NCBI GenBank assembly: GCA_034440575.1
Contig: JAOTOL010001504.1
Location: forward strand, 956,001-1,020,000
DNA from: Imbricaverruca yamaguchii
Taxonomy: Eukaryota > Arthropoda > Thecostraca > Neoverrucidae
Length of the DNA stretch: 64,000 bases
Direction of reading: 5' to 3'
This document shows, piece after piece, positions 1 to 13,385 of this stretch (position 1 is its first letter; every line of letters starts with the position of its first letter). The position numbers and the translations under genes are program-made. Below the pieces are notes generated by a model. That model saw only the letters and a list, made by a program, of their open reading frames with translations, did no database searches and had not been told where the DNA came from.

Positions 1-645
1 TATCTGATAATCGGGACGATGTACACCGAGGCTGGTGGCAGCGCCACATAACACATGCACTAACGTAACTCAGTCGCGATACCGTCATCTCCCAGACCTG
101 GGTATGACATATGCCGTTATGATGTAAATGTGGAGTTCCAATTGCACCACGTATTTTCTCCGACGCGAAATGTAGCCCTGAATAAAACAGGAGACCAGAG
201 AAATATTGTGACATTAGTTTAGCCCACACACATCTTCCAAATACACCGCGTCCGGAATGTGGACTTCTTCACGATTTATCCGTCCATATGTCATCGGGTC
301 CCGCGAGAAAGCCTCAGCAACACCAGCGGTCTATTGCTCCACATCTTGAGCGACAGCGTTGCCTTGGAGCAAACAATCGCTCAGACGACCAAGCAACGTG
401 GTCGTGACGCAATCGGGTGTCATTTACGTGCCGAGCCGCACGCGTCTGTCGAACACGCTCACCGCCCAACAGTGACCGCGCATTAGTCAAGTGGGTAGTC
501 GGCCGGCAGCCTGAACGGACCTGGGCAGATAGCTCAGACGCGCCACGCGAAGGCACCGTCACGGCAGCTGACGACGCCGACAACGCAACCGACGCGCATC
601 ACGCACGCCATCCGCTCCCACGCTCGCCGTCGCCGCAGACCGCTG
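1..645. other. No gene seen
   Basis: AT-balanced to about 390 and then GC-rich. No exon with paired splice signals or recognisable protein was found. Confidence 0.5.
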
Positions 646-1451
646 CCGCTGACCAGGGACCAGACGGGTGGACAGTCGCCGCTGACCATGGACCAGACGG
701 GTGGGCGCGACGGTCGCCGCTAACCAGGGACCAGACGGATGGGCGCGACGGTCGCCGCTGACCAGGGACCAGACGGATGGGCGCGACGGTCGCCTCTGAC
801 CAGGGACCAGACGGATGGGTGCGACGGTCGCCGCTGACCAGGGATCAGACGGATGGGCGCGACGGTCGCCGCTGACCAGGGACCAGACGGATGGGCGCGA
901 CGGTCGCCGCTGACCAGGGACCAGACGGATGGGCGCGACGGTCGCCGCTGACCACGACGGTCGCCGCTGACCAGGGACCAGACGGATGGGCGCGACGGTC
1001 GCCGCTGACCAGGGACCAGACGGATGGGCGCGACGGTCGCCGCTGACCAGGGACCAGACGGATGGGCGCGACGGTCGCCGCTGACCAGGGACCAGACGGA
1101 TGGGCGCGACGGTCGCCCTGACCAGGGACCAGGCGACAGGGACCAGACGGATGGGCGCGACGGTCGCCGCTGACCAGGGACCAGACGGATGGACGGTCGC
1201 CGCTGACCAGGGACCAGACGGATGGGCGCGACGGTCGCCGCTGACCAGGGACCAGACGGATGGGCGCGACGGTCGCCGCTGACCATGGACCAGACGGATG
1301 GGCGCGACGGTCGCCGCTGACCAGGGACCAGACGGATGGGCGGACGGTCGCCGCTAACCAGGGACCACGGATGGACGGTCGCCGCTGACTATTGACCAGA
1401 CGGATGGGCGCGACGGTCGCCTCTGACCAGGGACCAGACGGATGGGCGCGA
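646..1451. repeat. 38-bp minisatellite
   Basis: About 20 copies of a unit built on GACCAGGGACCAGACGGATG and GGCGCGACGGTCGCCGCT, with several truncated units (around 955, 1120 and 1360). Because 38 is not a multiple of 3, it gives long meaningless frames on both strands. Confidence 0.95.
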
Positions 1452-1609
1452 CACTCCCCGGTGACGCCCGTCACCGTCGGGCGTCGCACCGTCACAGCTG
1501 TCGGCACGGCCGCGCTCACGCCCGCGGCGCTGTCTGTGACCAGTACGGCCACCTGGAGCTGGAGGAAACGTCGGCGGCCGTGAAGCGGACATTCACCAGG
1601 AGAACGGCC

Positions 1610-1795
1610 CGCAGCGACCGCGAGACCGCGGGACCGTGAGACCACGAGACCGCAGAACCGCGAGACCACGAGACCGTGAGACCACGAGACCGCGGGACCA
1701 CGGGACCGTGAGACCGCGAGACCGCGGGTCCATGTGACTGTGGGACCACGGGACCGTGGAATTACGGGACCAGGGGATCGCGAGACCACGGCGCC
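1610..1795. repeat. Short degenerate GAGACCRCG repeat
   Basis: Units of 8-10 bases such as gagaccgcg, gagaccacg and ggaccgtg are repeated about 20 times without strict period. Confidence 0.85.
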
Positions 1796-1914
1796 GGTCC
1801 GCCGGCGAGATCGGCCGCCTTAAGCGCTATGCTAGCTTCCAGCCAACATGGGCTAATCCGAGAAATCGTGGCATACACCGGCGAGAACACGTTCGAGGAT
1901 TATGCTGGCTTTTC

Positions 1915-2500
1915 TCAAGGGCACTCCTCTGCGGGCCGTGTCCGGCAGCAAGGCAGAGCTGACGACACCACTGAGCCAATACAACACAAGCCCTTCACAA
2001 AGGCCGCCCTTCTGCGGGCCGTGTCCGGCAGCAGGGCAGAGCTGACGACACCACTGAGCCAGTACAACACAAGCCCTTCACAAAGGCCGCCCTTCTGCGG
2101 GCCGTGTCCGGCAGCAGGGCAGAGCTGACGACACCACTGAGCCAGTACAACACAAGCCCTTCACAAAGGCCGCCCTTCTGCGGGCCATGTCCGGCAGCAA
2201 GGCAGAGCTGACGACACCACTGAGCCAGTACAACACAAGCCCTTCACAAAGGCCGCCCTTCTGCGGCCCGTGTCCGGCAGCAGGGCAGAGCTGACGACAC
2301 CACTGAGCCAGTACAACACAAGCCCTTCACAAAGGCCGCTCTTCTGCGGCCCGTGTCCGGCAGCAGGGCAGAGCTGACGACACCACTGAGCCAGTACAAC
2401 ACAAGCCCTTCACAAAGGCCGCCCTTCTGCAGGCCATGTCCGGCAGCGAGGCAGAGCCGACGTCACTACTGACCCGGTGCAACACCAGCCCTTCACAAAG
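1915..2500. repeat. 83-bp minisatellite
   Basis: About seven copies. The phrase GCGGGCCGTGTCCGGCAGCA recurs at 1931, 2014 and 2097, a period of 83. The copies are highly similar except for the last, which has decayed. Confidence 0.95.
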
Positions 2501-4020
2501 TAAAAACCCGGGGGTCAGAACTCGTGCAAGCGCGCAGAACAATGGCACCAGCGATTTGGATGACGTGGACAGCATGTTTTGCCGCAGCGGCGGTACCACC
2601 TGCTCGCACGCAGACGGCGGCTAGATAGTGCTGCAAGTTCAAACCTTCATCATACCCAGCGTCACATGTGTCAGCTGGAACACCATGCTGCTCTATTGGT
2701 GTAACTCCTGGACAGAATTTGTGGTACATACAGAATACATACGAGTAGGATAATTGATGGAAATGAGGCAAATTGTAAACAGCGTGGGAAGGGCACGATG
2801 CAGTAAAGCCGTAACGCTGGCTAACCTAGCACAACAGTGCACGACATTAGATGATGGATCGTCGCTGGCTTGCACCCCGCACGGATCGATGATGCAGCTT
2901 GAATGTGCAAAATTGCATCACCATGTCACCCGGAATAGTATTATTCCTTAAGTCCTATATAATGTCAGCAATATAAGTTCAGCATGTTGAAACCTGCCTG
3001 AGAACAGAATCTGTCGGTATGGATCTGCCGATACTAGGGAATAATATGGATCAGCTATATATTATAAAGACGGCCGAGCGGAGGGATGACATCAACCCCG
3101 CGTACATGTTTCTTACGGTATGCGCGTTATGTGGGAAGAAACGATTAAGAGTGGACTTGGCCATACCGCTCTTGAGCTAGTTCATGCGCTCCCGACATCT
3201 ATCTATTTTATCTACGAAGCATTTGTCTTGAAAGACATTTACGAATTTTCCTGCTGAGCGCATAGCCATTATGTCGGTTGGAATGACTAGTCGCAACATA
3301 AATCGATGATACCCAGAAAGGAATGCAGCACAGTGAACATTGTGGAAAATGAACGGCGCAAATGTAGTAGAATCGTCTCTTTTACTGGGAAACATAGCAG
3401 ATCCTTGACTGCTGTCGAGCAACATCTGGCCTTGCCTTCGTTCTAATCACAGCAACAAGTATCGCGAGATCCGACGTCTGGTCGGAACGTTAGGTGATTG
3501 TGCGTACTTCGATATCGATTTTTTTTCGCCGGACCCGTCGTCGCGGGGAATCTAAGAAAACCAGCCGAAGTATGAGATCGGGCGTACCGACGAAGGTAAG
3601 AGTCAAGTTGCGAACAAGCATTGATTCGGATTACCCAGACTCGGCCGAGACTAAACCAGCATTCTACTTGAAGCCGACATCTTCGGGAAGAAAAAGCCAA
3701 GCTGGTGCACGACCAGGCCGCCTGATCGTGAGCTCATCATGGTTATCCTGAGACGGTCTGCTGCGCTGTGAAGTCCGCCACGTCGGATTATATTTAACAG
3801 GACCGCGTTGGGTCCGATCGAGTCAATCAGACCAGCAAGGACCGAGCCAGGTAGAAACGACTCAGATGAGATTGAGAAATTGATTTGGTCGTGCCGGATG
3901 GGACCTCAGGTTAGGCGGGGCCGGTTTCGATCGCATCGCGTCAGAACGTATCGGGTCGTATCGGGTCAAGCCGAGTCGGATGGCTCACACTACATCGGAC
4001 ACGTTCATTCCGGGGAGGAT
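2500..4020. other. Unique sequence without a supported gene
   Basis: Short frames only. From about 3900 the sequence drifts into CGGGTCGTATCGGG-type motifs that lead into the next array. Confidence 0.5.
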
Positions 4021-4392
4021 TGAGTTGGATCAAGGAGCATCGGGTTGGATCGGGTTAGATCGAGTTGGGCCGGGTTGGATCGCGTTGGATAGCGTTGGAT
4101 CGCGTTGGATAGCGTTGGATCGCGTTGGGTCTTATTGGATCGTGTTGAGTCGTTTTAGTCTGGTTGAATCGTGTTTAATCTGGTTGGATCGTGCTTGATC
4201 TGGTTTGATCGTGTTTCGTCTGGTTGGATCGTGTTTGATCTGGTTGGATCCTGTTTGATCTGGTTGGTTCGTGTTTGATCTGGCTGAATCGTTTTTGATC
4301 TGGTTGGATCGTGTTTAATCTGGTTGGGTCATGTTTGATCTGGTTGGATCGTATTTGCTCTGGTTAGATCGTACTTGATCTGGCTGGGTCAG
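4020..4392. repeat. 20-bp minisatellite, TGGTTGGATCGTGTTTGATC
   Basis: The left part (to about 4140) uses a shorter GCGTTGGATCGCGTTGGATA form. The right part is a regular 20-bp unit of about 12 copies. Confidence 0.92.
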
Positions 4393-5310
4393 CTCGTTGA
4401 GAGTGGGCAGGGACAAACTGGACCGCATCGCGCACGCAAGCTGCCGGGTAATTGTCCCAGGGTACAGCTGGGCCGTCGCCTGGCATTGCGACTCGCCCCA
4501 ACTGCAAATTGGCGTTGACCAGCCTGCACACGAAACGGCCGGGCCGCGGCAGTGGAACTGCGGCTTCGCATCCCTCCGGATCTCTTCCAGATCGACACCA
4601 GAAAGGGAGCCGGAGAACCTCGGCAATAGCACGGAGGGATGTGGCAACAAGGCACAGGAACCGGGATGTAAGACCACGACACTGGAACGGACAGCTCTGT
4701 GCTATATGCCATGAACACCAATGAGCGCTAGATAACCAACAGCAGCTGGGACGCCCCGAAGCCCAAATAAACAGACAAGGCACCGGAACGGAGGCTGCAG
4801 AATCATGGCGCTCGAGCCGGAGCTCGTGGACCACGACACCGAACTTGCAGCTCCTAAGTCACCGCACCAGACCTGAGGCTGAGTATTCTCGACAGCGTAG
4901 CTGCCATTTCAGACCCATGACATTGGAATTGCACCTTGGCACCTACCCCACTGAAGCTGTAGCTGTTATCGACAGCACCGGACTTGCAGCTACGGAACTG
5001 CAGAACTGGAGCTGCGGCAGCGGAGCGATCGCGGACAGGATGTCATAGATCGACAGCATACCAGACGCAGTAACAGCAAAGCGTCGGAACTTTACGTAGA
5101 TGGCACCCTTGTCAAGAGGAGAAACCGTGCAGCTGTTTCTAGCAGCAAAAATAGCTGTTTACGTTCGCTTTGCTTTATGCTGGTGTTCTGGGACTCGCTC
5201 GAGAAATGTTCTATTCCTCATGTTTTATTCCTTGCTGCTGTCCCACTAATTAGCTGCGGCCTCCAATCTGTGTGATGTTTCGAATGGGAGCTCCCTCGAC
5301 GGAGCTATCC
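4392..5310. other. Unique sequence, no supported gene
   Basis: Several overlapping frames of 90-156 codons on both strands lie at 4315-4834, but none has recognisable domains or paired splice sites. Confidence 0.45.
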
Positions 5311-5505
5311 GATGAGGGGAACCTTACGGTTCCCTTCTCTGGTGAGTTACCTTACGGTTCCCTTCTTTACAAATGGCGTTTGTATCTGCGTCCAGATGTT
5401 ACGGTTCGTATCTGTGGCTAGATGGCGTGGTCTGTACCTGTGTCTAGATGGTGTGGTTTGTATCTGTGTCGAGATGTTGTGGTCTGTATTTGTGTCAATC
5501 AATAA
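5310..5505. repeat. Degenerate ~26-bp repeat
   Basis: Five or six diverged copies of a GTGTGGTTTGTATCTGTGTC-type unit, preceded by two copies of accttacggttcccttct. Confidence 0.8.
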
Positions 5506-8500
5506 ATGTTGCAGCTTCATCTTTTGAAACCCATACATGACGCTAAGGTTTGGATCAGATTACACCGACATGTCGGCATTTTATGGGAGCTGTATGACCA
5601 ACACGGTCGATGCACCCTTAAACCCAAATAACCAACGAACACCAACATGCCCATTGCTAATTCAGGTTGAATGTGGGCCGACAAAGGCTGAGTAGACAAC
5701 GGCATGAGCATTGAGGAACGTTTTATTGTAAAGGCTCGATAAGCAAATGTGCACAGAAAGGCCAGTTGTAGGGGATTTGTATCATCATCGGGCCCGGCCT
5801 AATGGGGAGAGTCGAGGACGACTTTCCATCATGGGTCTGGGAAATGAATCAACAGCGCTTCCTAAGATAAAGCAAAGCCATTCCGACCTGAATACCCCGG
5901 CTGGGACCAACTTCCGTGGGGTCTGATTGATCGAACGAGCATGCCCTCGCACCGACATAGATTAGACCAAGCATCTGAACAGTGGCGCAGATCTACCATA
6001 ACGAAGCTTCAGAAGCCGGATTTGCGACCTCGGCTCGCTATTACGGCTTGAATTGAACCTGGCAACATTCGTATTGCATTGATTGCAGATAATGCCATCT
6101 GATGCAGGCTTGCCCATAATGCTGCACGAAATAACAAACGACAGCCATACCTGAAGTCGATGCAACGTTTCGTTGTTGATATGAAATGAGGAATAATGGT
6201 AGAAATAGGTGGTTTCGTTTTGGGAAAGCATAAATACAAAGGGAATACCGACAATTAAAAATGAATTGGCAGGTTCATTATTAGTTAGCATAATTAGCAT
6301 TGTTAGCAGTGTTCTTTGGCATCATGTAATCAATGTATATCCATCATACAACCCTCATCACATTCATTTCACTCTAACCATATTTTTCCACTCAAGAAAT
6401 TGTACAATAAATATATTGTACACTGCGGTATTGTATTGCATATATATGACTGAATGGCATATTCATACATTTGACTTTGATTCACTTGCTATTCACAATT
6501 CCATTTTTATGAATCATTACTCCATATTAGGTACCTAAGATCAGGGTGTACAACAAGGAGTTTATTATGCCAATATGGAAATCAACATATTACCTTGAAG
6601 TGCTATTTTAACAAAATTATCCTTCCAAAATGGGGGTTGCTTGAACAAAAAAAAAATCCTGTAAATATGATTCACGGAAAATATATTGTCGAAATCCAGG
6701 ACTTCATTACACAAATCGAACCCTATCTGAAGAGATCACAGTCCACAAGCTTCATTCACACTTAGCAGGGCACACTCCACCTGCAGCTGCACTTTTATGT
6801 TAAGAAATGTATCGATATGAGCTTCCACGTGGTATTTCAGGCTCCATATTTATGAAAGCTAATACAGCCATGGAACATGGAATGTCTGCACATACATGAA
6901 GCTGGCCCCGGAACAACGACACGAGTATAGTAAAGTAGGTGAGGAACAGTTTAGGCCTTCCTGAGTATAAATGCAAGAATTGGTAACTATGGCAACGCGA
7001 GGAGGAAATATACTCCATGTAAGTGAAATGCTTCCCGAGTTGAATGTGTTGAGGCAAACATCATTACAAAGTTGGCAGATGGACGGTCCTATGGGTATGT
7101 TCGATAAACATGAAGTAGCTTTAGTGTGGAGAAACATCTTCTGAAATTTGTGGAAATCTTGTAATATGCAGTAGCTTGAAGGGAAATAGGGCTGTCATAC
7201 TATATTATTGACGTACCTGTGAGCTTGAATGGGTCAATTCATTTGATATGACTTTTGATATATCCTGGCCTCGAGTGCTTTGTAGTGATTTATCGTATCT
7301 CGACGGTAAATATGGAAGCAAAATTGCTGCCATATCTCATCGATGACGTCATGGTTAAATTCGGCGCAGTCCAAGACAGATTCGGCACACTTGGAGACAA
7401 ATCGAGAGTTGTCAGCAGCGAGGCATGCTGTAAAGACTGTGGAAAGATTGGCTTGCATAATGTATCTGCGGCCTGAGTGGCGGTGAATTGGACCCGGGTA
7501 ATTGTAATAATGTGTTGTATTACCAGGAGGTGCCGTTTTGTAAGAATAATCCCATTGCCATTCGTTGGTGCTGAGCTGTATGCTGTATGCTAGACTGTAA
7601 GCTGCATGCTAGACATCCTTTAATGAAAAGAGATGCTCTATTCCCTGAGTAGACCCCCGATTGTTTCTGAGGACCGATGCAGTTGAATAACACTAAACGG
7701 AAATTATCGAGGTCTAGCAATTATTCTAGGTCAGTGTACAATATTCAACCTTTTAAGAAAAGGGATGTATGTCTGACATGGCAAATGGAGATCATCATCA
7801 TAACGTATATAGCAATCGTCTTACAGTTCTGTTGGACACTATTAGATGCATGCTCTTGTGCCTACAGCCCTGTTAGGTGAACATCTACTCAGCCTATATA
7901 ATAGGCGGGAATCTAGATTAGTGAAAATCAGCAGCATCTGTTTAGATTTAGAAAGCATGGACCTTTTCATGCTTTGTCGTGAAGTGATGATGATAATTGT
8001 CTGAATTCAATAGTTTTTAGTACATCTGTCTGTTGTTTGTCTTGCACATTGTTCATCAACTATAATGGGCTATACCTGTGCATGTCCTTGAAGTGAAATG
8101 CTTCGCCACTGCAGAACATGATGCTGCTGATGAAAATTGCAATCGGCATCCTACACAAGATGTAAAGTTATTTTTTACCTTCCTTGTTAGCGAAGTACTA
8201 CATATTCTTCTTTGTCCAACTGCCATTTATTACTGTAACACATCGAGTGCTCTATATTATATTTCTTGATTGGATTGGATAACAAATCAAAATCTTTATC
8301 TGCTACGGATACTGATACGGATTGGATTAGCTCATGTGGATACGGATTGGAGCCGATTCGAAAACATAAATTTGTGCTTTGCTTTAGCGTCAGGCTTGGT
8401 GACCCCTTTCCCAATTAGTTCTTGATTGAACAAGGAACCCTGTACAATTTGCCCTCAGCGATATGTAGCTTCCTAGTTAATACAAGCAATCATTGTACTT

Positions 8501-8615
8501 CTCTTCCTCCCCAACAAAAAGGAACATTTTCATGCACCTTCGCTCGTATTCTATCGGTGCAAATTAACATGTTAAGCAAAGCATACAAGCCTAGAAACAA
8601 AAGTGGATTTATTTC
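5505..8615. other. AT-rich unique sequence, no supported gene
   Basis: 3.1 kb downstream of the last visible exon of the mucin-like gene, so probably its next intron. I looked on the minus strand for a transmembrane exon that could follow the SEA domain and did not find one. Confidence 0.5.
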
Positions 8616-8805
8616 ACTCGCGGTGAGACCACCGTGGGGTGGTCACTGAGGGTGCTCACTCATCGCATACCTCGCTGGTACCGGGTTCTCACTCACGGCG
8701 TACCCCGCTGGCACGGGGCTATCTTCACGGTGAGATCCCGCTATCATGGGCTACTCCACTAGCACGGGGCTCCTTCTCACGGTGGGACCACGCTGACCCG
8801 GGGTA
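8615..8805. repeat. Degenerate repeat next to a splice donor
   Basis: Four or five poorly conserved copies of a unit with TCACGGTGAGACC and GCTGGCACGGGGC. The array ends at the donor of the exon 8811-9001. Confidence 0.7.
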
Positions 8806-8810
8806 CTCAC

Positions 8811-9001
8811 CCACGAAGTCGGTGAAGTCGGGGTCGATGATGAGGCTGCCGATCTGCAGGAACTGCTGCGGCTCGCCGTCGTCGGCGTCCATAGAGATCG
8901 ACGGCAGGTTCTCCTTGAACAGCTCGTTGACGTCACGCGTGCTGAGCGTGGTCTGCACGTTGTTGAAGAACAGGTAGTAGTCGGTGACGACGCTGCCTTC
9001 A
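8811..9001 (-). CDS. Exon: core and C-terminal half of SEA domain with GSVV site
   Basis: The acceptor is gtgtgttcccag and the donor is G|GTGAGTACC, both strong. After one base completing Ser (AGT) there are 63 codons. They start EGSVVTDYYLFFNNVQ, which matches the G-SVVV turn where SEA domains of the MUC1 type cleave themselves, followed by TLSTRDVNELFKENLP (second helix region) and QIGSLIIDPDFTDFV (last strand). The exon exits in phase 1, so at least one more coding exon must lie further left, beyond what I can find; in this type of protein a membrane-spanning segment would be expected there. A degenerate repeat (8615-8805) touches the donor side and a 14-bp array starts about 65 bases upstream of the acceptor. 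Known of the family: SEA domains sit close to the membrane in mucin-like surface proteins. Confidence 0.83.
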
Positions 9002-9065
9002 CTGGGAACACACAGGGGTAGCGTGATAATCAGGTGTAGCAGTCGTTGCGTGAAGATCATAGTGT

Positions 9066-9524
9066 AGCTGTCGTATCGCGACAATCACGGCGGAGCTGTC
9101 GTAGCGTGACAATAACAGTGTAGCTGTCGTAGCGTGACGGCCGTGGCGTGACAGTCGCAGTGTGGCTGCCGTAGCGTGACGGCCGTGGCGTGACAGTCGT
9201 GGCATGACAGTCGTGTCATGACAGTCGTGGTGTGACAGTCGTGGCATGACAGTCGTGGCATGACAGTCGTGGCATGATAGTCGTGGTGTGACAGTCGTGG
9301 TGTGACAGTCGTGGCATGACAGTCGTGGCATGACAGTCGTGGCATGACAGTCGTGGCGTGACAGTCGTGGCGTGACAGTCGTGGCGTGACAGTCGTGGCG
9401 TGACAGTCGTGGCGTGACAGTCGTGGTATGACAGTCGTGGCATGACAGTCGTGGCATGACAGTCGTGGTGTGACAGTCGTGGCGTGACAGTCGTGGCGTG
9501 ACAGTCGTGGCGTGACAGTCGCAG
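9066..9524. repeat. 14-bp minisatellite CGTGGCATGACAGT
   Basis: The right part (from about 9190) is a near-perfect 14-bp array of about 23 copies alternating GGCGTG, GGCATG and GGTGTG. The left part is a degenerate longer form with AGCTGTCGTAGCGTGACA. It starts about 65 bases upstream (minus strand) of the SEA exon acceptor. Confidence 0.95.
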
Positions 9525-12500
9525 GAAGCGACACACGCCGAACAGATGTGTCGATAGCAGCAGATTGACTCGCGCAGAATCATCATTCTCGTCAGACCTG
9601 CCTGGATGCCATTACCGGACCTATTGGCAGACGACGCGAAGCCAACCCGAATCACGAGGGAACAAAGAGAATCCTAATAGCGCTGCATTCAGTCCATCAA
9701 GGTCGCCTGCCACAGAGCCGCTCCACAGTGAGTCGGTGGTGAGGCGTTCAGCTCCACATTACAGGGACTCGCGTTTGGCGGGTTCACGACGGACTGAGTA
9801 TTTCGAAGTACGGACAAGCATTTTAGATTGTTGATCCTCTTCCAGACCGGAAGCAGAAGACACTACGCTTAGGTTCTGAATTAGATTAAGTTGACCGTGG
9901 ATCTCGACTGAGCCGAGTCGACTACACTTTGATGCCACTTTCATCTTCTTCCTAGTTTCATAGCTTAAGAGCGATTCAAGTGGATCAAAGCAGCTGTAGC
10001 CGGCTCCCATGCATCTCACATCCGCACACTCACAGCATATCCTCACATCTGTACAGTCCCAACACAGCCTCACACCTGCACAATCAAAACACAACCTCGT
10101 ACCTGCAGTCACAACACATCCTCACACCTGCACAGTCACAATTGAAAATCAGGAGAAGCAGGGTTTCGTTGGCTTCAACCAGCCGAAATTCGAACATACT
10201 CGTCGGATAACTATGTGTTCATGCAGATGCGCAAATAAAAAAAAACAGACGGAACTCGAATGGGAAGATAGGGTTGACATTGAGATCCGAAGCTTCCGAG
10301 ACATAAGGCAATCAACTGGGTCATTGACGGCCTACAGTTGTGTTGAGCCGAGCTTAGCTGCCCGTGTTCCTCATAGCGATTATGGCACTGGGCTACTGCT
10401 GTTCCCTATTGAACTGATCATTATCATATCGCCATCGCTATTGTAGCAAAACATTGTGCTATGTGTGGAATATGATCTGGTGTCGGAGTCCACAGTCGAG
10501 GTCGGAACCACCGCTCGCCAAAGTCACAGCAACAGAGCTGTAGAGGGAAGCCAAGCACAGGCGAGGATCGTCAATGCATAGCATATCGATGCCGCATCCA
10601 AAGACGGAAGAGCAATCCTCACGGGCAGCAGGGAGCTATGATTACATCCGCTTTTGCCTCTATGTGTGCTGATTTCATAACTTTGATCGGCAAAGTGCAG
10701 AAGCCCTCAGTGAGCCACTAACGCCAACGTCGCGGCCAAATGTTCCGTCTATTTCATGGCGTTCCCTTATAATGACGCAAGAGTAGATAACATTCCCGGG
10801 TGAGACCAACTATGGCGTGGCTGTTGGTACCTAAGCGGAATCTTTTTCAGCATCAGTATCTTTTTATGAGGGCGAATGGTTCTAGGGAGCACGCTAGCTC
10901 AGGCAACCCCAGTGAGCAGCATTAATGGACACGGTCAGACTGTCGTCTGTCGTCCAGCGGCGCGACTATTGGCTCGGCGCCACGTCATATCCAATAGCGA
11001 CGGCACATCGATTGGCGAGAGAAAACCGACACCCGTCCGGCACGTTGGCGACAGACAGGTCCGGGACGTGTCCGATGGAAAGTGGCCGCCTTTGGTCGGC
11101 CTCACAACATCGTCACGGCACGGCGCAGTAAGCCACATCTGCCGCGTCGCCGCCGACGTGCGGAAATGAGGGTCGCGCCGATACCACGCCGTCGGCGGCG
11201 TCGATCGTCGCCGGCGGCGTGCGGGCGGGTGTCCGGCCTGATGAGGCCGGCCACACCCGGACGCAGGCGATAGTCGGCGGACGTCGGGCGGCGCGCGGCG
11301 GGCCAACACTTGATGGGTCGTCAAGATTTGGCGGCCAGCTCCAAGTCCGACATCAGTGTATCGGTTGTTCCGGGAGGTGCGGCACGCCGGCGAGCTGGTG
11401 GCGCGCCCCAGCCGGCACACGTGGAGGCACGCGTCTTCGCAGGTCTTCGTCGAGCGGCCAGTTGCTGTGCGCCGGGACGGGGAGCGATTTCCGTCTTCAA
11501 GACGTCTGCACTCGGCAGCAATTTTAGTGCCCAGCGCGAGCCACAGCATATGTCTCATCCTTATACACATAGCTAAGTGGGCGAGAAAATACAGGAAGCG
11601 ATCGAACGGACGCACCGCTGGCTCATCTGTTATTTTTCCCATGCTCACGTGGCAATAATTTCAGCAGCGGCAGTTCATACAATTGAATCCGAAGCAGTTG
11701 CTGGAGTTGAAGTAACTGCAGCCACTCGATTGAAAGGAAGGGAAGTAAATGACGTGTGGATCCAAACTTTCCCATTATGCGCCGCAACTGTATTTTGCTT
11801 CGGTGTCACTGGGAGAATAGCGCGTATGAATATCTGCATTGTAGTGGAAGTGTTGCGCAATTCGTCTCCAATTGTGCCGCAGTGCAGAACGACGGAATGG
11901 GAGCTGTCAACCAATGGGAGCTGCCAGCCAATGTTCCTCACCGCCGACACATCATTTATTGCCAGGCAGAATGGCGTAGCACGTCTTATGATCGCCCGTA
12001 ACTTTCCGAGACATCGACTTTCAAATTCCATATTGATCATTCTACACCGACAAACATCGAAGCGTTTCCGGTCACTGTTGTCGTGTTTGCATTGAAATGG
12101 TCGTCAATCGTCAAAGCACTGGGAATGTGCGACACGCTGTCACTTTTGGCAGCAGTTCCCCGCCAAGCCACAGCGCGTCGGGTCAAAGTTGCCAACACAT
12201 TATCGATTTTGATGATGATCCAGATTGGACTGTGGGCTATGACGGCCTGATGCCTGCCGATGACATTACAAGTGTGGGTCCCAGAACCCACATTTGTACT
12301 GATCGTTTTGTGTCAGCCCTCTAATTGTCAAGATCTTGGACTTAGCTTATCCGACTCTGTGTACTCGGGCGATGTTTCACGCCTGCGCATGCTAAATAGC
12401 ACCCTTATAATCGCTTGTGACTATGACATCAGCCAGCTTTCTCAGCCACGTTTCAAGTAATACACGTGCAACCATGCCTCCTCGTGCATAGACAATAAGT

Positions 12501-12830
12501 AGCTTCGCCATAGTTTATGACTAGGTATGTGTGCGCGTCTACTATTGGCGAGCTGGACTGGTACTGACAACTGCTGTGAAAATAATCGTCAACAATTTTC
12601 AACCGAATCATCCGCAAAACTCCTTCTAAACGCTTGACAACCTGAGGCGCTCTGTAGCCGGCCCATCCGACGCCAACATTCCGCTGTATGTCTGGTCCAG
12701 AATCTATGCATTATGGAGCATGACGAAAAACCTCCAGTGGTGAGCTTGGGGCGCTGTGCTCGGCAACGAATGATCCATCACATTTGCCACCGTCGCCCTG
12801 CCCAGCCGAAGCGACCACACAACTGGAAGT
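9525..12830. other. Intron 3 unique sequence
   Basis: Lies between SEA exons 8811-9001 and 16284-16351. Holds a short ~30-bp CACACCTGCACAGTCAC-type repeat at 10020-10140 and a GC-rich island at 10930-11500 where several frames are open on both strands. No exon with paired splice sites is convincing. Confidence 0.5.
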
Positions 12831-12831
12831 G

Positions 12832-13165
12832 CCCATAAACAGCCACCCATGCGGACGCTCAACTGACGGTGGAACAGTAGGACTCCTCAACAGCCGCCCA
12901 TGCGGACGCTCAACTGACGGTGGAACAGCAGGACTCCTCAACAGCCACCCATGCGGACGCTCAACTGACGGTGGAACAGCAGGACTCCTCAACAGCCGCC
13001 CATGCGGACGCTCAAGGGAGGTGGGACAGCGTGCTCGGTAACAGCCACCCATGCGGACGTTTAACTGACGGTGGAACAGCAGGACTCCTCAACAGCCACC
13101 CATACGGACGCTCAACTGATGGTGGAACGGCAGGGTTCCTCAACAGCCGCCCATGCGAACGCCGG
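12832..13165. repeat. 51-bp minisatellite
   Basis: Six copies of a unit with CATGCGGACGCTCAACTGAC and GGTGGAACAGCAGGACTCCT. The fourth unit carries a divergent block (ggaggtgggacagcgtgctc). Confidence 0.93.
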
Positions 13166-13179
13166 GCAGGCGAGGGCCC

Positions 13180-13385
13180 TCGTGCCGCTCTAGGGTAACG
13201 CTACCCGGGACACACCGCGGCCTGATTGACGCTATGAGCGAGGCCCCTCGTGCCGCTCTAGGGTAACGCTGCCCGGGACACACCGCAGTCTGACCGACGC
13301 TATGAGCGAGGCCCCTCGTGCCGCTCTAGGGTAACGCTACCCGAGACACACCGCAGCCTGACCGACGCTCTCGGCGCCGTACCGG
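13180..13385. repeat. 68-bp minisatellite, three copies
   Basis: TGCCGCTCTAGGGTAACGCT recurs at 13183, 13251 and 13319, a period of 68. It directly follows the 51-bp array. Confidence 0.93.

Noticed and set aside
720..1789. Minus-strand frames of 188 and 314 codons
   Set aside because: They are built from the 38-bp minisatellite with shifting frames.
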